From positions 404,074-468,073 of the forward strand of contig NZ_JANZYO010000001.1 in the NCBI RefSeq assembly GCF_025506335.1: a stretch of DNA of 64,000 nucleotides, read 5' to 3'. The notes below the pieces were generated by a model, which was not told the origin of the DNA, searched no databases, and saw only the letters and a program-made list of their open reading frames with translations. Shown here one piece after another: positions 1-7,159 of the stretch. Each line of letters begins with the position of its first letter. Position 1 is the first letter of the stretch. This DNA is from Mumia quercus (GTDB lineage: Bacteria; Actinomycetota; Actinomycetes; Propionibacteriales; Nocardioidaceae). The position numbers and the translations under genes are program-made.

Positions 1-1079
1 GCGTCGAACCGCTCGCACATCTCGCCGGCCTTCGCGTGCCGCATGAACACCCGGTCGCCGACACGCAGGCTTCGCGCGACTCCGCCGCGTACGGGGGTCT
101 GGACCTCGCCTGCCCCCTCGGTGCCGATCAGCGACAGACCCGGAGGCCAGGCCGGGCTGGGGGAGCGGCTCTTGCCCGCGGCGCCCGAGGCCGCGTACCC
201 ACCGGAGAACAGCGTGGCGATATCCGGCGCCGGCTTGCGGACGACCGACAGCACATAGAACGCGGCCGGGTGGGAGGCGAAGGCGTCGTAGGAGTCGAAG
301 AGCGTCGGCATGAAGAGCCCGGAGCCCGCGGTCAGCTCGGTCACGTACGGGTCCTCGCGCATGACCTCGAGGCTGCCGGTGCCGCCGGCGTTCACGAACT
401 CGAGGTCCGTCACCTGCCGGACGGCCTCCACGATGCGCGCCCGTCGCGCCACGATGTCGGCGGCGGAGCGCGACTTCAGGAGGCGGACTGCGGGCGAGCT
501 GTCCGGCATGCCCGCGATCTGCGCGTCGTAGAACATGAGGCCAGCCAACGTGAATCCGGGACGCGACGCGATCGCGCGGGCGAGGGCGATCGCGTCCTCC
601 GGCGAGTGCACGGGGGAGCGGCGCGCGCCGAGGTGGAGACCCCGGAACGGCTCGAGCGACGAGTCGACGTCGATGCAGACTCGTACGGGCGGGTGGTCGG
701 CGCCGATCACGGAGTCGATGAAGTCGAGCTGCGCAAGCGAGTCGACCATCACCGTGATGGAGGAGAGCCGGTGCTCCTTGGCGACGAGGTCGTGCAGCGC
801 GGCGCGCGAGACCGTCGGGTAGGCCAGCAGGAGATCGGTGTGACCCTCGTCGGCGAGCCAGACGGACTCCGCGAGGCTGTAGGACATGATGCCGTGGAAG
901 CCGGGTCGCGCCAGCGTCCGCTCGATGAGCGCGCGCACGCGTACGGACTTCGAGGCGACGCGGACGGGCAGACGGCCGGCCCGGCGTACGAGCTCGTCGG
1001 CGTTGTTCGTGAAGGTGTCGCCGTCGATGACGGCGTACGGCGTCTCGAGGTCACGCGTCACGCGTGCGAGCCGCTCCAT
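1..1079 (-). CDS. Amino acid deaminase/aldolase-type PLP protein (alanine racemase N-terminal fold), 3' truncated
   Basis: The minus frame reads from an ATG at 1079 off the left edge, about 359 codons, so roughly the last 40 residues of this family are missing. The N-terminal alanine-racemase-like barrel carries the expected PLP lysine at about residue 44 in RVASKSVR. Further barrel motifs are YDAQIAG and NAGGTGS, and a C-terminal D-serine-dehydratase-like beta domain begins near PTLFDSYDAF. Family members act on D-threonine or D-serine-like amino acids; the exact substrate cannot be read. An in-frame GTG at 1103 would add eight residues. I prefer 1079 because homologues begin just before this MERL segment. 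No Shine-Dalgarno is visible at either site. Confidence 0.8.
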   Translation of the reverse strand, partial: MERLARVTRDLETPYAVIDGDTFTNNADELVRRAGRLPVRVASKSVRVRALIERTLARPGFHGIMSYSLAESVWLADEGHTDLLLAYPTVSRAALHDLVAKEHRLSSITVMVDSLAQLDFIDSVIGADHPPVRVCIDVDSSLEPFRGLHLGARRSPVHSPEDAIALARAIASRPGFTLAGLMFYDAQIAGMPDSSPAVRLLKSRSAADIVARRARIVEAVRQVTDLEFVNAGGTGSLEVMREDPYVTELTAGSGLFMPTLFDSYDAFASHPAAFYVLSVVRKPAPDIATLFSGGYAASGAAGKSRSPSPAWPPGLSLIGTEGAGEVQTPVRGGVARSLRVGDRVFMRHAKAGEMCERFD

Positions 1080-1087
1080 GTTGGGCA

Positions 1088-1141
1088 GGTGTCCAATAGC
1101 CACGAAACTCAGTATGCGCCAGGAAGGTGAGTTTGGACACC
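1088..1141. repeat. Inverted repeat upstream of the aldolase-like gene
   Basis: GGTGTCCAA at 1088-1096 is repeated in perfect inverted orientation at 1133-1141, with 36 bp between the arms. The repeat lies immediately upstream of the ATG at 1079 and covers the likely promoter. The wide spacing fits a two-site regulator better than a terminator. No regulator is assigned. Confidence 0.35.
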
Positions 1142-1157
1142 CGGCGCGGGCCCCATT

Positions 1158-1418
1158 CTAGCCGCGCCTGCGCCGCCAGAACATCAAGACGACCAGCGCG
1201 ACCGTACCGACCACGATGATTGCGGGCAGCTGAGGGTTCTCCCGCGCGTTCTGCTTCGCGTACTCGAGCCTCTGCTGAGCCTCGTGCTTGGCCTCGTCCA
1301 CACGCTGCTGCGCCTGCTTCTTCACGTCGAGCCGGTCGGTCAGCTCCTCGACGGTGTGCCCGAGCTGTTCGCGGGTCCGCTCGATGTCGCGCTCGATCTC
1401 GTTCGGGTCAGTGCTCAC
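1158..1418 (-). CDS. DUF3618 small membrane protein
   Basis: An 86-residue protein. Residues 1-60 form a charged amphipathic helix rich in Glu, Arg and Gln (EIERDIERTREQLGHTVEEL is the DUF3618 signature). One membrane segment follows at about 64-81 (LPAIIVVGTVALVVLMF), then a WRRRRG tail. Its start overlaps the end of the upstream holin-like gene by 11 bp, so the two are probably translated together. This pair is common in actinobacterial envelope loci. A structural or membrane-organising role is inferred; no enzymatic motif is present. Confidence 0.85.
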   Translation of the reverse strand: MSTDPNEIERDIERTREQLGHTVEELTDRLDVKKQAQQRVDEAKHEAQQRLEYAKQNARENPQLPAIIVVGTVALVVLMFWRRRRG

Positions 1419-1818
1419 GCTGGCGCGCCTCCTTCACCTCGGCGATGTCCGCCTTGACGCTCTCTACGGTGTGCTCGGGCATCGCCGGGGTGGCCTTCTG
1501 CAGCTGCTTCTTTCCCACGAGGGCGAGCACGGCGGCGATGATGAACAGGACGACGGCGACGATCAGCGCCGCCAGCCAGACGTCCATGACGAGCGCGAGA
1601 GCCGCGATGATCGCGGTGAACAGCGCACCCAGCCCGTACAGCGCGACGAGGCCCGCGGCTCCGAATCCGCCGATCCCTGCGCCAGCGCGGGCGCCCTTCT
1701 GCTTGAGCTCGGCCTGGGCGAGCCGCATCTCGTCGCGGACGAGACGTGAGGTCTGCTCGGACAGGTCGCGGACGAGGTCGGCGATCGACGCGTCCGAGCT
1801 CGCGTGTGGTTCGGCCAT
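1408..1818 (-). CDS. Phage holin family protein (Actinobacterial holin-X/DUF1469-like)
   Basis: A 136-residue protein with an amphipathic N-terminal helix (SIADLVRDLSEQTSRLVRDE), a short Gly/Ala-rich stretch, and two long hydrophobic segments at roughly 50-75 and 80-105, ending in a charged tail. This matches the actinobacterial holin-X family, which despite its name is usually a chromosomal membrane protein and not a phage lysis gene. I chose the ATG at 1818 because GGGGGAGC precedes it; an upstream ATG at 1872 has no ribosome site. The gene is followed with overlap by the DUF3618 gene. Confidence 0.82.
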   Translation of the reverse strand: MAEPHASSDASIADLVRDLSEQTSRLVRDEMRLAQAELKQKGARAGAGIGGFGAAGLVALYGLGALFTAIIAALALVMDVWLAALIVAVVLFIIAAVLALVGKKQLQKATPAMPEHTVESVKADIAEVKEARQREH

Positions 1819-1925
1819 GGAAGCTCCCCCGATCGGTGTTGCCGCTCCGGTGCCCGGCAACGGCGCGACCATGCGCCACGGAGGCGTTCGGGGCGCGGGC
1901 GGTGCCGGGCGCTTAGGGTCATGGC

Positions 1926-2555
1926 ATGAACGACGCCGGTATGAACGACGTGGTCCTCGCGCTGATCCTCCTCGGCCTCGGGGCGGTGCTGGTCTTCTGG
2001 GGCGGGTCGGCGCTGCGGGCGTTGATCGCGCTGGCAGGCGCGGTCGTGGGCTTCTTCCTCGGCGCGGAGCTGGTGCAACGACAGGTCGGCGGTGAGCTGC
2101 TCGGCACCTTCTGGGGCTGGGTGGCGGCGATCGTCGGGGCGCTGGTGCTGGGTCTGCTCGCGTACCTCTGGTACTGGCTCGGCGTCATCGTCTGGGTGGC
2201 CGCGATGGGGTACGTGCTCGGCGGGTTCCTCGCCAGCACGTTCGGTGCGGAGGAGGACTGGGTGCTCGTCACGTCTGGTCTTGTCGTCGCGGGCCTGCTG
2301 GTCGTCATCGCCGTGGTCGCGTCCCTGCCGGCGCTGCTGCTCGTCATCGTCAGCGCCTGGTCCGGCGCGACGCTCGTGGTCACCGGCGTGATGCTGTTGG
2401 TCGGCGAGATCAACCAGCGCCAGATCGAGCGCGCCTTCAGCATCGCCACTCCCGCATGGCTCTGGTACGGGGCGCTGGCCGTGGTCTTCGTCGTCGGGCT
2501 CGTCGTCCAGCTGGGGCTGACCTCGCGGCGTCCGAGCCAGAGCGTCGGCGGCTAG
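1926..2555 (+). CDS. Polytopic membrane protein of unknown function (DUF4203-like)
   Basis: A 209-residue, very hydrophobic protein with about seven predicted membrane segments separated by short loops. GWVAAIVGALVLGLLAYLWY is typical of the repeated glycine-rich helices. There are no catalytic motifs. The general shape resembles DUF4203/TMEM198-like proteins, but the family call is tentative. The ATG at 1926 sits exactly six bases after TAGGGT (1914-1919), a TANNNT -10 box placed for leaderless transcription, which supports this start over the ATG at 1941. It is divergent from the holin-like gene. Confidence 0.75.
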   Translation: MNDAGMNDVVLALILLGLGAVLVFWGGSALRALIALAGAVVGFFLGAELVQRQVGGELLGTFWGWVAAIVGALVLGLLAYLWYWLGVIVWVAAMGYVLGGFLASTFGAEEDWVLVTSGLVVAGLLVVIAVVASLPALLLVIVSAWSGATLVVTGVMLLVGEINQRQIERAFSIATPAWLWYGALAVVFVVGLVVQLGLTSRRPSQSVGG

Positions 2556-2587
2556 GATGGGCGCGGCCTCGGATCGTACGAGGCCGC

Positions 2588-2660
2588 GCCGGTGTAGCTC
2601 AGTTGGTAGAGCGCCTCACTTGTAATGAGGATGTCGCGGGTTCGACTCCTGTCACCGGCT
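2588..2660 (+). tRNA. tRNA-Thr (anticodon TGT)
   Basis: The cloverleaf folds cleanly. The acceptor is GCCGGTG (2588-2594) paired with CACCGGC (2653-2659) plus discriminator T. The D arm is GCTC/GAGC, and the anticodon stem CCTCA/TGAGG encloses loop CTTGTAA. The T arm uses GCGGG/CCTGT with G-T wobble pairs. TGT in the anticodon reads ACA threonine codons. CCA is not encoded. Its 3' part is duplicated downstream, marking it as an integration site. Confidence 0.95.
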
Positions 2661-2665
2661 CTGGG
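2629..2665 (+). repeat. Attachment-site-like direct repeat, copy inside tRNA-Thr
   Basis: Thirty-seven bases covering the T arm, the acceptor 3' strand and five bases beyond the tRNA are repeated without mismatch at 3396-3432. A 3'-tRNA repeat of this length is the classic result of integrase-mediated insertion into a tRNA gene, with the functional tRNA regenerated at one end. Confidence 0.85.
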
Positions 2666-2837
2666 AGAGGCGGCCTGGACACGCGCCTAGTTGCGTGCCG
2701 TGCCGGCAGTCGACCCGGATCGCGGCGGCATTCCTTGGGTCGATGACTGCGGAGTTGGAGCCCACTCTCGGCGGCGTCGGCGCCCACCTGTGTGGTGACT
2801 CGATCGGTCCGACGCCCCCAAGGCCATAGGTGGCGGC

Positions 2838-3005
2838 ATGAAGTTCGGCGGCCAAGCCAACAGGAGCCAGATCATGATGTACGAGCGAGGAACAGGACTT
2901 GCCTCCGACGGAGTACATGGGGGCCCCTACCGTCGGCTGAGTTCGGGTAGGGGCGCGGTCGAACGGATACCGCTCGTGGGCAACCCAATCCTGGCGGTGC
3001 CGTGA
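2838..3005 (+). CDS. Possible 55-residue ORF in the element remnant
   Basis: An ATG preceded by AGGTGG at a usable distance opens a 55-residue frame. It ends in TGATG shared with the start of the following gene, which suggests translational coupling. The product is Gly/Arg-rich and unlike anything I recognise. The coupling and ribosome site are its only support, so it may be spurious. Confidence 0.25.
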   Translation: MKFGGQANRSQIMMYERGTGLASDGVHGGPYRRLSSGRGAVERIPLVGNPILAVP

Positions 3006-3343
3006 TGGAAAACGCGACAAGACTCTTGGTCCTCGCGGCCGAGGACTACACCGGCCTCTGGGATGCCGCATTCGAAATGGCTCATGAGTCGTCGGCTGAA
3101 GATGCGGCCCGCGATGCGCTGACGCAGCTCCTGACCGACGGGCTCATCCGCATCTTCGTCGGGTTCGACCCCGCCATCGAGGTTCCGGTTGAGCTCGAAC
3201 CCAGCCGGGCCCGCGCGGCGCTCGCGCCGGGGCCCCATTGGGAAGTTCCCGCGGAAGGAACGCAAGGGGATCTCGTCTACTTCGCCGCAACCGACGAGGG
3301 CGTGTCCCGCATCCGTGAACTGCGCTGGGGCGAGGGCACATGA
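3005..3343 (+). CDS. Small hypothetical protein, element cargo
   Basis: A 112-residue acidic protein opening MENATRLLVLAAEDYTGLWD and containing helix-rich and short strand-like segments (LTQLLTDGLIRIFVGFD, LVYFAATDEGVSRIREL). The helix-strand pattern is reminiscent of small winged-helix-like actinobacterial proteins, but I cannot assign a family. It is the only solid gene between the two tRNA-Thr repeats. A GTG at 3002 directly abuts the ATG and would add one residue. Function unknown; immunity or regulation is only a guess from context. Confidence 0.6.
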   Translation: MENATRLLVLAAEDYTGLWDAAFEMAHESSAEDAARDALTQLLTDGLIRIFVGFDPAIEVPVELEPSRARAALAPGPHWEVPAEGTQGDLVYFAATDEGVSRIRELRWGEGT

Positions 3344-3395
3344 AACGGCTATTCCAGTCCTGCGCGAGGAACGTGCGAGTGGAGTCGAGGCGGTT

Positions 3396-3432
3396 GGATG
3401 TCGCGGGTTCGACTCCTGTCACCGGCTCTGGG
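3396..3432 (+). repeat. Attachment-site-like direct repeat, distal copy
   Basis: This is identical over 37 bp to 2629-2665 of the tRNA-Thr region. It cannot form a tRNA itself because the 5' half is absent, so it marks the far end of the inserted segment. A third, mutated 26-bp copy (two mismatches) is at 3575-3600. Confidence 0.85.
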
Positions 3433-3438
3433 CTCGGG

Positions 3439-3482
3439 ACGTCATACGAATGGTGGTTCGTGGCCATCGATTTGTATGACGT
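3439..3482. terminator. Hairpin, copy 1
   Basis: ACGTCATAC (3439-3447) pairs perfectly with GTATGACGT (3474-3482); the inner bases pair partly. It is a duplicate of the hairpin at 3612-3655 downstream of the protease. No T-tract follows on either strand. Confidence 0.55.
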
Positions 3483-3526
3483 TGTGGGCGCGGGGCGTCG
3501 TCGGCGCTCAGGGCAAGGCGACGTAC

Positions 3527-3702
3527 TGCGCGAGGAACGTGCGAGCGGACTCGGTGTCGAGGCGTGAAGAGGTCCGCGGGCTTGACTCCTGTCACCGGCT
3601 TCCGGCTCGGGACGTCATACGAATGGTGGCGCGCGGCCATCGATTCGTATGACGTTATGGGCGCGGGGCGGCGTCGTCGGCGCTCAGGGCAAGGCGACGT
3701 AC
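3527..3702. repeat. Tandem repeat unit B
   Basis: A 176-bp unit with the same order as unit A: protease tail copy, degenerate tRNA-Thr 3' fragment at 3575-3600, hairpin, protease terminal codons. Its right end is the real 3' end of the protease gene (stop at 3684-3686). Confidence 0.8.
3612..3655. terminator. Terminator-like hairpin after the serine protease gene
   Basis: A perfect 13-bp stem (ACGTCATACGAAT at 3612-3624 with its complement at 3643-3655) encloses a partly pairing GC-rich loop. It lies 29 bp downstream of the protease stop on the minus strand, where an intrinsic terminator is expected. Confidence 0.65.
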
Positions 3703-4448
3703 TGCGCGAGGAACGTGCGAGCGGACTCGGTGTCGAGGCGGTAGGTGACGTTGGTGGCTCGGCAGACGGCGTCGCCGGTGATGGTGATAGCGGCGATGAC
3801 GTCGGTGGTGCCGAGGAAGTTCGGCCCGCCGGAGTCGCCGTAGCAGGTGCCGCCGTTGCCGGTGCTCGCGTTCATGGAGATGCGCAGCCAGGTCGGGTTG
3901 ATGGCATTGAGCGTGCCGGTCGCGACCATGCGGCGGTCGTCGTACAGGTAGCGGTGGCCGCCGGGCTCGTTGGTCACCTCGTACGCGCCGTACCCCACCG
4001 AGGTGAACCGCTGGTTGCGGGAGAGGTCGGAGAGTGAGCCGGCCTCAGGCAGCCGTGCGGGCGTGATCCCCGCGACCGGCTCGTCGAAGACGACGACGGC
4101 GATGTCGTGCGCGTCGCTCTGGTTGCCCGGGTAGAGCGGGTCTCCGTGGAAGGTGCCGGTGTAGACCTGGTCGCCGTCCTCGTAGTCGCTGTCGAACGTC
4201 ACGGCGACCCGCTCGCCCTCGGTGCCGCAGTGAGCCGCAGTGAGGAAGACGGTCGGCGAGATCAACGTGCCGGAGCAGTAGGTCCAGGTGCCGTCGGAGT
4301 ACTGGGTCGGTGACACGAGGCCCCCGACCGCGGGATGCCTCTCGCCGTCGGGGGTTCCGTTGATGATCGCCGTCGCCGGCGAGCCGATCACCAGCCCACC
4401 CATGCCGAACGTGAGGAGGAGAAGAAGAGCGAGCAGGCGACGGTGCAT
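3684..4448 (-). CDS. Secreted trypsin-fold serine protease (family S1)
   Basis: A 254-residue protein. Residues 1-27 are a signal peptide (MHRRLLALLLLLTFGMGG, cleavage near SPATA), followed directly by the mature-like IINGTPDG start. The catalytic triad is complete: His73 in LTAAHC, Asp115 in HDIAVV, Ser206 in YGDSGGP. Cysteines 58/74 and 202/229 can form the usual disulfides. The residue six before Ser206 is Gly, where trypsin has Asp, so cleavage after Arg/Lys is not expected. The last codons of the gene are duplicated twice in the repeats downstream. The extracellular substrate is unknown. Confidence 0.9.
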   Translation of the reverse strand: MHRRLLALLLLLTFGMGGLVIGSPATAIINGTPDGERHPAVGGLVSPTQYSDGTWTYCSGTLISPTVFLTAAHCGTEGERVAVTFDSDYEDGDQVYTGTFHGDPLYPGNQSDAHDIAVVVFDEPVAGITPARLPEAGSLSDLSRNQRFTSVGYGAYEVTNEPGGHRYLYDDRRMVATGTLNAINPTWLRISMNASTGNGGTCYGDSGGPNFLGTTDVIAAITITGDAVCRATNVTYRLDTESARTFLAQYVALP

Positions 4449-4600
4449 GTCGACTCCTGGGACCGGCGGGACGGACTTCCACCTTCACCCCCGGTACGGG
4501 AGGCGTCAAGAGACGCACATGACCCGGGCGTCGGCGGTTGCGGGCGGCGGGCGGGGGTACCTCTCCCCAGGAAGTCCGTACACGTCTTGGGAGGCCCTCA

Positions 4601-5715
4601 GTGGCTCGTCGTTCGTCAGAGATCAGCAGCCTCGAGTGGCACCCGAGCGATGAGTTCACCCTTGGCGCCGAGGACGAGCTGCTGCTCGTCGACGAGAACG
4701 CGGAGCTGTTGGGGCAGGCAGCGGCACCGGTGCTCGACGCCCTGAGGGAGCGCGCCACGACCGGAAACGTCAAAGGCGAGGTGTTCGCCGACGAGGTCGA
4801 GCTCGAGACGCCGGTGTGCGCGGACGCCGAGCAGGTGTACGACGCGCTGAAGGAGCTGCGGAGGACGGTGACCGACGAGGGCGTACGCATGCTGGCCGCC
4901 GGTGTCCACCCGACCGCCGCGTTCGGGGCCGCGGCGCTCACGACCTCGCCGCGGTACGACCGACTGGGACATGAGTTCGCCGGGCTGCTGCGCACGCCGA
5001 CGGCGGCCTTCCAGGTGCACGTTGGACTGCCGGACCCCGCCAGCGCCCTGACGGTCTACCGCACTCTCCGCAACCGCCTGTCCGTCTTCCGCGCGTTGGC
5101 GGCAGGGTCGCCGTACTGGCACGGCCGCGACTCCGGGCTCGCCTGCGTACGGCCGGCGATCCTCCGGTCGTACCCGCGCACCACGATGCCGCCGGCACTT
5201 CCCAGCTGGGAGGCGTATGAAGAGGCGATCGCCGTCGCGCGGTGGGCGCACGAGGTGCCCGACTACAGCTACGTGTGCTGGGAGCTCCGGCCGCAGCCGA
5301 GGCTCGGGACGATCGAGGTGCGGGTCATGGACGCGCAGTCGTCGCTGGACGCGCCGCCGGGCTGGCCGCCCTCGTGCAGGGCCTGGCCCGCCACGCGATC
5401 GAGTCTCCAGACGCTGACGATCTCCCGGACGAGGTCGTCCTCGCCAACGACCTCCGAGCGTGCCGCCACGGCCTCGACGCGACGATCCTCGACGCCGAGG
5501 GCTCCCGCCGACCCGTACGCGAGATGGCGGCGCGCGCTCTCGACGATGCCCGCAAGCAGCTGGCACCCGACGGCTTGGACCGACCGCTCGACGCCGTGCA
5601 CGCCCTCCTCGCCGACCCGCCGGAGTACGCGCGCCAGCGCGACGTGCACGCCCAGAAGGGCATGCCGGCACTGCTCGAGGATCTCGTGACGCGCACGGCG
5701 AACGTCGACGGCTGA
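4601..5715 (+). pseudogene. Carboxylate-amine ligase (YbdK/GCS2 family), frameshifted
   Basis: A GTG at 4601 follows GGGAGG by six bases. The first frame reads as a typical GCS2-type ATP-grasp-like ligase (FTLGAEDELLLVDE, LRTPTAAFQVHVGLPD, IEVRVMDAQSSLD) until about 5350. Family sequence then continues one frame over (GLAALVQGLARHAIESP through ALLEDLVTRTANVDG) to the stop at 5713-5715. Restoring one missing base in the GCGCCGCCGG stretch at 5351-5360 gives about 371 residues, the normal family length. These enzymes form a gamma-glutamyl-cysteine-like amide bond in vitro. It is either a genuine recent pseudogene or a one-base sequencing error in a GC run. Confidence 0.82.
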
Positions 5716-5728
5716 CGCAGACAACGAC

Positions 5729-5762
5729 GGAGGCCGTCCCCCGCGTACGGGGAACGGCCTCC
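5729..5762. terminator. Bidirectional terminator between convergent genes
   Basis: GGAGGCCGT (5729-5737) pairs with ACGGCCTCC (5754-5762), and inner CCCC/GGGG extends the stem. It lies between the end of the ligase gene and the end of the SRPBCC gene, both of which run into it. Confidence 0.8.
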
Positions 5763-5782
5763 GGTCAGTCTGCGACGCTCGC

Positions 5783-6340
5783 TCAGATGCGGTGCGCGCC
5801 ACCGTTCGGGTCGGTCGGACGGACCGTCGGGTCGGTGGTCCCGCCTGTCGTGCCGGGCATGCCCGCCGTCGGGTCGACCGTGCCGGTGGGGTTCACGTCG
5901 CCTCGCCACGCTCCTGTCTCGGCGCCACGGGACTCGATGAACTCCTTGAAGCGCTTGAGGTCTCCCTCGACACGGCGCTCGACGATGTTGAGCATGTCGC
6001 CGGCCTTCTCGACGAAGCCCTCGGGCTCGTAGTCCATCTGGAGCGTGATCTTCGTGGCCCGGCCCATCTCGTCCGGAGCGAACGACACGGTGCCGGCGTT
6101 CGTGGTGCCGTCGATGGCGCGCCACGTGACGCGCTCGTCCGGCGTCTGGTCCACGATCTCGGCATCCCACTCGCGCGTGACGCCGGCGATCTCCGCCTTC
6201 CAGTGAAGGCGCTTGGCATCGAGCTGGGTGACCGACTCCACGCCCTCCATGAACCGGGGGAAAGACTCGAACTGCGTCCACTGGTCGTACGCGGTACGGA
6301 CGGGGACGGCGACGTCGATGGTCTTCTGGATGGTGCTCAT
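5783..6340 (-). CDS. SRPBCC-family (polyketide cyclase/START-like) protein
   Basis: A 185-residue protein. Residues 1-150 form the SRPBCC helix-grip domain (QKTIDVAVPVRTAYDQWTQF, FPRFMEGVESV, GFVEKAGDMLNIVERRVEGD). The last 35 residues are a Pro/Thr/Gly-rich low-complexity tail, probably disordered. The ATG at 6340 has GAAGGGAG upstream. Proteins of this subtype bind a small hydrophobic ligand or act in stress responses; no catalytic residues can be named. It is transcribed divergently from the maleylpyruvate-isomerase-like gene. Confidence 0.83.
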   Translation of the reverse strand: MSTIQKTIDVAVPVRTAYDQWTQFESFPRFMEGVESVTQLDAKRLHWKAEIAGVTREWDAEIVDQTPDERVTWRAIDGTTNAGTVSFAPDEMGRATKITLQMDYEPEGFVEKAGDMLNIVERRVEGDLKRFKEFIESRGAETGAWRGDVNPTGTVDPTAGMPGTTGGTTDPTVRPTDPNGGAHRI

Positions 6341-6481
6341 GTCGGTTGCTGCTCCCTTCTCTCTCGGTGTGCTCCAGCAGTACCCGGCCATGGCGCCACC
6401 ACACGGGGTGCGCCTCGAAATTCCTCGCGCGTCCGATTTGTCCCCGTGCAGCGAGGACCTCTCCCGTGCGAAGGTGCCTCC

Positions 6482-7150
6482 ATGACGCCGCACCTCCCCC
6501 TGGTCGAGGCGTACGACGGGATCACCCAGGTCGTCGCGCGCCTCGACGACAGCGACCTGCAGCGGCCGACGCGGTGCCACGGCTGGCTGGTCGTCGACCT
6601 GCTCCTGCACCTGGTGGGCGACGCGCAGCGTGCGGTGGCCGCGCTGGACAGCCCGACCGACGGGCCGTCCGATGTCGACGCCGTCACCTACTGGAAGGCC
6701 TTCGCGGCGGAGAACGACCCCGCTGCCGCGAGCGCCTGGGCAGTACGGCGCGCGGCCGCCGGCTTCGACAGACCGACCGACGTGGTCCAGCTGTGGGCGG
6801 ACACCGCGCTCGCCGCCGTACGTGCGGCCGAGGCTGCGGATCCCGACAGCCGCGTGACCACCCAGGGCCACGTGCTCACCGTGGCGGACCTGCTGACGAC
6901 GCTGGCGACCGAGGCAGCCATCCACCATCTCGACCTCGTCGTGGACCTTCCGCGCTCACCGCTGCCGGGGCCGCTCGAGACCCGGGCCGCGACCGCGACC
7001 CTGGACGGGCTGCTCGGAGACATGACGTTGCGGCCCGAGAGCTGGGACGACCACGAGTACCTGCTCAAGGCGACCGGGCGGCTGCCGCTCACCGGACGTG
7101 ACCGCCTCGTCCTCGGCGACGCAGTGAGGGCGCTTCCCCTGCTCAGGTAG
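6482..7150 (+). CDS. Maleylpyruvate isomerase N-terminal domain protein (DinB-like fold, TIGR03083 type)
   Basis: A 222-residue protein. The N-terminal four-helix bundle contains the family features TRCHGWLVVDLLLHLVGDAQ (about 24-43) and EAAIHHLDLVVDL (about 143-155), whose histidines match the metal-site positions of mycothiol-dependent isomerase folds. Most members are uncharacterised thiol- or metal-dependent proteins typical of actinobacteria. Its TAG stop doubles as the first three bases of the TAGCGT box that appears to drive the following kinase gene. Confidence 0.75.
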   Translation: MTPHLPLVEAYDGITQVVARLDDSDLQRPTRCHGWLVVDLLLHLVGDAQRAVAALDSPTDGPSDVDAVTYWKAFAAENDPAAASAWAVRRAAAGFDRPTDVVQLWADTALAAVRAAEAADPDSRVTTQGHVLTVADLLTTLATEAAIHHLDLVVDLPRSPLPGPLETRAATATLDGLLGDMTLRPESWDDHEYLLKATGRLPLTGRDRLVLGDAVRALPLLR

Positions 7151-7159
7151 CGTTCGGGC

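Larger units (their letters stand above)
2629..3432. mobile_element. Remnant of a tRNA-Thr-integrated element
   Basis: The segment is bounded by the perfect 37-bp tRNA repeat. It is only about 0.8 kb, holds one convincing small gene (3005-3343) and one doubtful one, and contains no integrase. The integrase was either lost by deletion or acted in trans. From 2661 to 2837 I see nothing gene-like. Local codon use looks less strictly GC3-biased than in flanking genes, as expected for acquired DNA; this was judged by eye. Confidence 0.6.
3361..3526. repeat. Tandem repeat unit A: protease 3' end, tRNA-Thr fragment, hairpin
   Basis: This 166-bp unit contains, in order, a decayed copy of the protease gene's last codons (minus strand), the perfect tRNA-Thr 3' copy, the terminator-like hairpin, and another stretch encoding the protease C-terminus and stop. 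Unit B (3527-3702) repeats it with small indels, and the intact protease gene forms a third partial copy. Confidence 0.8.

Noticed and set aside
1408-1872. Phage lysis module suggested by the holin-like gene
   Set aside because: Holin-X/DUF3618 pairs are ordinary actinobacterial chromosomal genes and no other phage gene is near.
3144-3467. A 107-codon minus-strand frame containing a protease-tail-like RTFLAQ segment
   Set aside because: The resemblance comes from the duplicated protease 3' end, not from a gene; the rest has no support.
3061-3700. CRISPR array suggested by repeated segments
   Set aside because: Only two long imperfect units with coding and tRNA content, no short regular repeats or spacers, no cas genes.
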